This document shows, piece after piece, positions 23,710 to 27,208 of a stretch of 27,208 bases of DNA. This DNA comes from an uncultured Paracoccus sp. GTDB taxonomy: Bacteria > Pseudomonadota > Alphaproteobacteria > Rhodobacterales > Rhodobacteraceae. The notes beneath the pieces were generated by a model, which had not been told where the DNA came from, did not search any database, and was given only the letters and a program-made list of their open reading frames with translations. Location of the stretch: assembly GCF_946221145.1 (NCBI RefSeq), contig NZ_CAMIOH010000015.1, forward strand, positions 1-27,208, read 5' to 3'. The translations under genes and the position numbers were made by a program. The first letter of the stretch is position 1, and every line of letters starts with the position of its first letter.

Positions 23710-24825
23710 ATCAAAGCCCGGCAAGGACAGCGACAGTTGCGGTCCCTGCCCCGCGTCGTCTTCCAGTGACGACAGGGTGACGCCCAGCAAGCGGATGCCC
23801 TTGGCGGTGGGAAACAGCAGCTGCAACAGGGCGGTTGCGACGGTCCGCAGATCCTCGGCGCCATGGACCGGGCCGGTCAGGGTCCGGCTGCGCGTGATCT
23901 GGTGAAAATCGGCGTACTTGACCTTCAATGTCACGGTCCGCCCGGTCAGGTTCTTGCTGTCGCAGGCTTTCCACACCTTTTCGGCCAACAGCGCGATTTC
24001 GCGGCTGGCCGGCCCGAAATCGAAGATGTCGGCCGAAAACGTGTCCTCGGATCCGACAGACTTGCGGATCCGATGCGGCTCGACCGGGCGGTGGTCGATC
24101 CCCCGAGAGATGCGCCAGTACCAGTCGCCCGCCTTGCCGAAATGCTGGCGCAGGAAGTCCGGCGTCTTGTCGCGCAAATCGGCGCCGGTGACGATGCCCA
24201 GCCTCTCCATCCGGGCCGCCGTGGCGGGACCGATGCCGTGGAATTTCTTGACCGGCAATTCGGCCACGAAACCCGGCCCGCGCGCGGGGGTGATCACCGC
24301 CTGCCCGTTCGGCTTGTTCAGGTCGCTGGCAAGCTTGGCCAGAAACTTGTTATAGGAAATCCCGGCCGAGGCGTTCAGCCCCGTCACCTGCCGGATCCGG
24401 TCGCGGATCATCAGCGCGATGGTTGTGGCGATCGGGATGGCCTGTTTGTTCTGGGTCACGTCCAGATAGGCCTCATCCAGGGACAGCGGCTCGATCAGGT
24501 CGGTATGTTCGGCAAAGACCTGGCGGATTTGCTGGGACACGGCGCGATAGACCTCGAAGCGCGGCTTCACGAAGATCAGGTCCGGGCAGCGCCGCCGCGC
24601 CGTGACCGAGGGCATGGCCGACCGCACGCCGAACACCCGTGCCTCATAGCTGGCGGCGGCTACCACGCCCCGCGCCGCTGATCCGCCGACCGCCACCGGC
24701 TTGCCCCGCAGGGCCGGATTATCGCGCTGTTCGACCGAGGCATAGAACGCGTCCATATCGACATGGATGATCTTGCGGATGTCCGCCCTGGCCATCTGAC
24801 CGGCATGATCGTCGGGTTGCGGCAT
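23707..24825 (-). CDS. dinB: DNA polymerase IV (Y-family translesion polymerase)
   Basis: 372 residues. Palm motifs are visible: HVDMDAFYASVEQ with catalytic Asp23, and LSLDEAYLD with Asp117 and Glu118. The YEARVFGVRSAMP finger segment and the thumb helix-hairpin-helix FHGIGPATAARMERLGI follow. The C-terminus LSLSLPGF after a Gln resembles a sliding-clamp binding peptide. The start at 24825 has AGGGA at a good distance; Met11 (24795) is the alternative. A near-consensus LexA box overlaps the putative -35 upstream. The gene is unrelated in function to its neighbours and marks the edge of the catabolic region. Confidence 0.95.
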   Translation of the reverse strand: MPQPDDHAGQMARADIRKIIHVDMDAFYASVEQRDNPALRGKPVAVGGSAARGVVAAASYEARVFGVRSAMPSVTARRRCPDLIFVKPRFEVYRAVSQQIRQVFAEHTDLIEPLSLDEAYLDVTQNKQAIPIATTIALMIRDRIRQVTGLNASAGISYNKFLAKLASDLNKPNGQAVITPARGPGFVAELPVKKFHGIGPATAARMERLGIVTGADLRDKTPDFLRQHFGKAGDWYWRISRGIDHRPVEPHRIRKSVGSEDTFSADIFDFGPASREIALLAEKVWKACDSKNLTGRTVTLKVKYADFHQITRSRTLTGPVHGAEDLRTVATALLQLLFPTAKGIRLLGVTLSSLEDDAGQGPQLSLSLPGFD

Positions 24826-24852
24826 CTGGATCGGTCCCTGACTTGCACGGCC

Positions 24853-24890
24853 AGTCTAATCCAGTGCCGCGCAGGAAACAAATGCAGAAC
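24853..24890 (-). promoter_or_regulatory. dinB promoter with LexA-like SOS box
   Basis: On the minus strand GTTC-TGCATTT-GTTT (24876-24890) matches the alphaproteobacterial LexA box GTTC-N7-GTTC with one mismatch. TTGTTT (24876-24881), a 17-base spacer and TAGACT (24853-24858) form a plausible sigma-70 promoter. LexA bound there would cover the -35 element. Confidence 0.55.
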
Positions 24891-24928
24891 ATAATTATCT
24901 GCCCGCATTTCGGTTTTCGTGCCGCGGT

Positions 24929-24970
24929 TTGCGCTTGGTCAAGGTGCGGCGTGGTGCGAGGGCGTAATCC
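24929..24970 (+). promoter_or_regulatory. Possible FNR/NNR-type site and promoter of pseudoazurin
   Basis: TTGCGCTTGGTCAA (24929-24942) keeps the outer TTG and TCAA of the FNR/NNR box TTGAT-N4-ATCAA but not the inner bases. Its centre lies 41.5 bases before a start point that would place the -10 at TAATCC (24965-24970), the class II spacing. Weak by sequence, supported by spacing and by the known oxygen/nitric-oxide control of pseudoazurin in Paracoccus. Confidence 0.35.
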
Positions 24971-25018
24971 GGCCATCGAACGGATCACCCCTGATCCGCG
25001 ACGTTCAGGAGATTTTCG

Positions 25019-25456
25019 ATGCACCGCGCCTTCTTTCTTGCCGCCCCCGCCCTGTCCCTGGCCCTGTCCGGCACCGCCTTCGCCGCCGAACACGAGGTCC
25101 ACATGATGAACAAGGGCGAGGCCGGGACGATGGTCTTTGAACCCGCATTCGTGAAGGCCGAACCGGGCGACGTGATCCACTTCATCCCAACCGACAAGAG
25201 CCACAATGTCGAGGCGATCAAGGACATCCTGCCTGCGGGCGTCGAGCCGTTCAAAAGCAAGATCAACGAGGAGTATGCGCTGACGGTATCCGAACCCGGC
25301 CTTTACGGGGTGAAATGCACGCCGCATTTCGCGATGGGCATGGTGGGCCTGATCCAGGTCGGTGACGCCCCCGCGAACCTGGACGCAGCCAGGACCGCGA
25401 AGATGTCTAAAAAGGCGCGCGAGCGCATGGATGCCGAAATCGCACAGGTGCAGTAA
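25019..25456 (+). CDS. pazS: Pseudoazurin
   Basis: 145 residues with a signal peptide cleaved after AFA (residue 22). This is a type 1 blue copper protein that carries electrons in the periplasm, typically from cytochrome bc1 to nitrite or nitrous oxide reductase or to peroxidase. Copper ligands are His62 (KSHNVE), Cys100, His103 and Met108 (CTPHFAMGM), which become H40, C78, H81 and M86 in the mature protein, the standard pseudoazurin numbering. The sequence is very close to the Paracoccus protein as I recall it, and this is the main taxonomic clue in the window. An AGGAG ribosome binding site fixes the start. No denitrification genes are in view. Confidence 0.96.
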   Translation: MHRAFFLAAPALSLALSGTAFAAEHEVHMMNKGEAGTMVFEPAFVKAEPGDVIHFIPTDKSHNVEAIKDILPAGVEPFKSKINEEYALTVSEPGLYGVKCTPHFAMGMVGLIQVGDAPANLDAARTAKMSKKARERMDAEIAQVQ

Positions 25457-25458
25457 GG

Positions 25459-25474
25459 CTGCCTGGGCCGGCAG
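25459..25474 (+). terminator. Weak hairpin after pseudoazurin gene
   Basis: CTGCC (25459-25463) pairs with GGCAG (25470-25474) around a 6-base loop, followed by GTTTG. It is short, and the U run is poor, so terminator function is uncertain. Confidence 0.3.
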
Positions 25475-25489
25475 GTTTGCCGTCAGGCG

Positions 25490-25720
25490 TCAGCCGCTGT
25501 TGCATCCCAACCGTTCGGCGATCCGGCGAAAGGTCTCGGCGATGGCCAGTTCGGTTTCAAGTCCCTCGACGATGACGGCACCGGGATCCTCTTGACCGTC
25601 GTGCAGAACCTGCCTTTCCGCCAGCCAGTCGCACAGCGCCTGGCGCGCATCGGGCGTCAGCAGATCGGGCAGCGCGTCGATCAGCTTGGCATGGGCGACG
25701 GCCTGGGCGTCGGTTGCCAT
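25490..25720 (-). CDS. Small hypothetical protein
   Basis: 76 residues from the ATG at 25720, or 81 from a TTG at 25735 that would overlap the upstream stop as TTGA. I do not recognise the family. It is rich in Ala, Leu and acidic residues, appears helical (LIDALPDLLTPDARQALCDWLAERQ, then LAIAETFRRIAERLG), has no membrane segment and carries two cysteines. It follows another small gene on the same strand with almost no gap, so the two probably form a small operon. Confidence 0.55.
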   Translation of the reverse strand: MATDAQAVAHAKLIDALPDLLTPDARQALCDWLAERQVLHDGQEDPGAVIVEGLETELAIAETFRRIAERLGCNSG

Positions 25721-25731
25721 GGCGCCCGCGC

Positions 25732-25944
25732 TCAATAGGTGCCGGGGGGATCGCTGGCGGGAAAGGATTCGTCGCCCGCCTCGTCCACCCGGTCCCAGTC
25801 TCTCGGCGGTGCCGACATTTCGCGCACACCTGCCGGCCGGACATAGCGCGGCCCGGTGGGGGCCGGCCGGCCCCAGGTCTTAGCAACCAGCCCGCCAGCC
25901 AGCAAAAACCCGCCCGCCGCGATCAGAATGTCGGAATTGCGCAT
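25732..25944 (-). CDS. Small membrane-anchored hypothetical protein
   Basis: 70 residues. One hydrophobic N-terminal segment (ILIAAGGFLLAGGLVA) is followed by a Pro/Arg-rich linker and a C-terminal VDEAGDESFPASDPPGTY. The last motif is one I recall from many short uncharacterised alphaproteobacterial proteins. AGGAG 6 bases upstream supports the ATG at 25944 rather than a longer reading from 26034. Function unknown. Confidence 0.65.
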   Translation of the reverse strand: MRNSDILIAAGGFLLAGGLVAKTWGRPAPTGPRYVRPAGVREMSAPPRDWDRVDEAGDESFPASDPPGTY

Positions 25945-26191
25945 GTCATCGCTCCTGTTCGTTCCAAGGGCAAACGATGGCGCGGCAGCTGTTGTTCCCG
26001 GCATGGGACGATGGACGCGGCATGGGTTTTTCAACTGATAAACAGCAAGGTGGAAACCGGACGGCGTTGCGGCGGTTCAGGTTGGGCAGGCTGTCCGCAA
26101 GGGGCGCCATCGTCTGGTCAGAAAGGTCGCAAGATGCAGGATCAACCCGTGCCCCCGTTGCCCAGGCCGCATCCGGCGGCGGGTCGATGAC

Positions 26192-27208
26192 ATGCTGATG
26201 CGACGCTGGGGCGGGCACTGGACGGACGACGGCTGGACGGCGGCGATCTGGGCGCCGCAGGCCAAGCGGGTCGAGCTGATCCTGACGGGCCAGGCAATTC
26301 CGATGGACGCGCAGACTGACGGGTTCTGGACCGCGACCGTCGCGGCCCGGCCCGGCGACAGATACCTGCTGCGGATCGACGGCCGGGACATTCCCGATCC
26401 GGCAAGCCGCTTGCAGGCAGGCGATGTTCATGCGCCTTCGGTCGTGACCGGGCCAGGGGAATACCCCTGGCAAGCGCCGTGGTCCGGGCGCCCCTGGTCT
26501 GACGCGGTGATCTATGAACTGCATCTGGGCACCTTCACGCCCGAAGGAACGCTGCCCGCCGCCATGGAGAAACTGGCCGGGCTGGCCGATCTGGGGATCA
26601 CCGCCATCGAACTGATGCCCGTCGGCCAGTGGCAGGGGGATCGCGGCTGGGGCTATGACGGGGTGCTGCCCTATGCGCTGCACCCGGCCTATGGCAGCCC
26701 GGACGACCTGCGCCGCTTTGTGGACCACGCGCATTCGCTGGGGCTGATGGTGATCCTGGATCTGGTGATGAACCATTTCGGGCCAGACGGCGCCCATCTG
26801 CACCATGCAGCCCCGGCCTTTTTCGACGAAAGCCGCCATACGCCCTGGGGCGCCGCCATCGACTTTTCGCAACCGGCGGTGCAGGAATACTGGATCCAAT
26901 GCGCGGAATACTGGCTGGGCGAATACCGCCTGGACGGTCTGCGGCTGGATGCGGTCCACCAGATCAGCGGACCGGGCGCCGATGATTTCATGACGACCCT
27001 GGCCCGCCGCGCCCGCGCCGTGGACGAAAACCGCCCGATCCATCTGATCGTCGAGGACGAGCGCAACGAACCCTTCCTGCGCGAACACGGTTACGACGCC
27101 AGCTGGAACGACGACTTTCACCATGTGATCCATTGCGCGCTGACCGGCGAATCCGACAGCTATTACGCCAGCTTCGCCAAGGATCCCGTCGGCGACCTGG
27201 CCCTGGCC
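26192..27208 (+). CDS. treZ: Malto-oligosyltrehalose trehalohydrolase, N-terminal part (runs off the window)
   Basis: 339 codons are visible and the frame is still open at the end. The N-terminal beta-sandwich (RWGGHWTDDGWTAAIWAPQA) is followed by a GH13 barrel: IYELHLGTFTPEGT, WGYDGVLPYALHPAYG, ILDLVMNHFGPDG and TPWGAAIDFSQPAVQEYW. The nucleophile Asp is in LDGLRLDAVHQI and the acid Glu in IVEDERNEP. The TPWGAAIDF and LDAVHQI segments distinguish TreZ from branching enzyme. TreZ releases trehalose from maltooligosyl trehalose made by TreY, which would be expected nearby. The start could be 26192 or 26198; neither has a clear ribosome binding site. Confidence 0.9.
   Translation, partial: MLMRRWGGHWTDDGWTAAIWAPQAKRVELILTGQAIPMDAQTDGFWTATVAARPGDRYLLRIDGRDIPDPASRLQAGDVHAPSVVTGPGEYPWQAPWSGRPWSDAVIYELHLGTFTPEGTLPAAMEKLAGLADLGITAIELMPVGQWQGDRGWGYDGVLPYALHPAYGSPDDLRRFVDHAHSLGLMVILDLVMNHFGPDGAHLHHAAPAFFDESRHTPWGAAIDFSQPAVQEYWIQCAEYWLGEYRLDGLRLDAVHQISGPGADDFMTTLARRARAVDENRPIHLIVEDERNEPFLREHGYDASWNDDFHHVIHCALTGESDSYYASFAKDPVGDLALA

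Noticed and set aside
26133..26190. 18-codon open frame just before treZ
   Set aside because: Pro-rich, without a known motif or good ribosome binding site; too short to support as a gene.

Overview
The window is GC-rich, densely packed chromosomal DNA from an alphaproteobacterium. The pseudoazurin gene, the gene order pcaQ/pcaDCHGB and the overall style of the genes point to Rhodobacterales, most likely Paracoccus or a close relative. That assignment is inferred from protein sequence recalled by eye, not from a search. No rRNA, tRNA, CRISPR array or insertion sequence was seen, and no stretch longer than 300 bases lacks a gene.

Layout. (1) 1-4764, plus strand: four tightly overlapping genes for periplasmic proteins. 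They are the C-terminal part of a multicopper-oxidase-like cupredoxin protein, a beta-propeller protein, a SCO1/SenC copper chaperone and a c-type cytochrome fused to a partial substrate-binding-protein-like domain. A strong two-way terminator closes the block. (2) 4800-5306, minus strand: a YciF/DUF892 ferritin-like stress gene with a possible general-stress sigma promoter. (3) 5413-12106: 4-hydroxybenzoate and protocatechuate degradation. pobR and pobA are divergent, as are pcaQ and pcaDCHGB, and a good PcaQ operator lies between the latter pair. (4) 12136-14422, minus strand: a PcaK-like aromatic acid transporter, with a second PcaQ-like site upstream, and a beta-keto acid cleavage enzyme (BKACE/DUF849). 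(5) 14636-20821, plus strand: an eight-gene operon with two polar-amino-acid-type ABC permeases, two paralogous binding proteins, type II dehydroquinase, a Gfo/Idh/MocA dehydrogenase, the ABC ATPase and a shikimate-dehydrogenase-like protein. (6) 20811-23618, minus strand: a LysR regulator and QuiC (3-dehydroshikimate dehydratase fused to an HPPD-like domain). (7) 23707-27208: dinB, pseudoazurin, two small hypothetical genes and the start of treZ.

Regions 3-6 together read as a route from quinate/shikimate to central metabolism. An ABC importer takes up a cyclitol acid, one or two NAD-type dehydrogenases oxidise it, AroQ and QuiC convert it to protocatechuate, and PcaHG, PcaB, PcaC and PcaD take it to beta-ketoadipate. 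4-Hydroxybenzoate joins through PobA. The usual last steps (PcaIJ, PcaF) are not in the window; the BKACE enzyme may replace them.

The most notable observation is a near-identical 13-base palindrome of the LysR T-N11-A type. One copy (14521-14533) lies in the BKACE/ABC-operon divergent region and the other (23697-23709) upstream of quiC, suggesting that one regulator ties importer, enzymes and BKACE together. The binding proteins have lost the Asp that normally contacts an alpha-amino group, and the shikimate-dehydrogenase-like protein has lost both carboxylate-binding serines. The system may therefore be an ABC-type uptake and oxidation pathway for quinate, shikimate or a related acid that I do not recognise as described.
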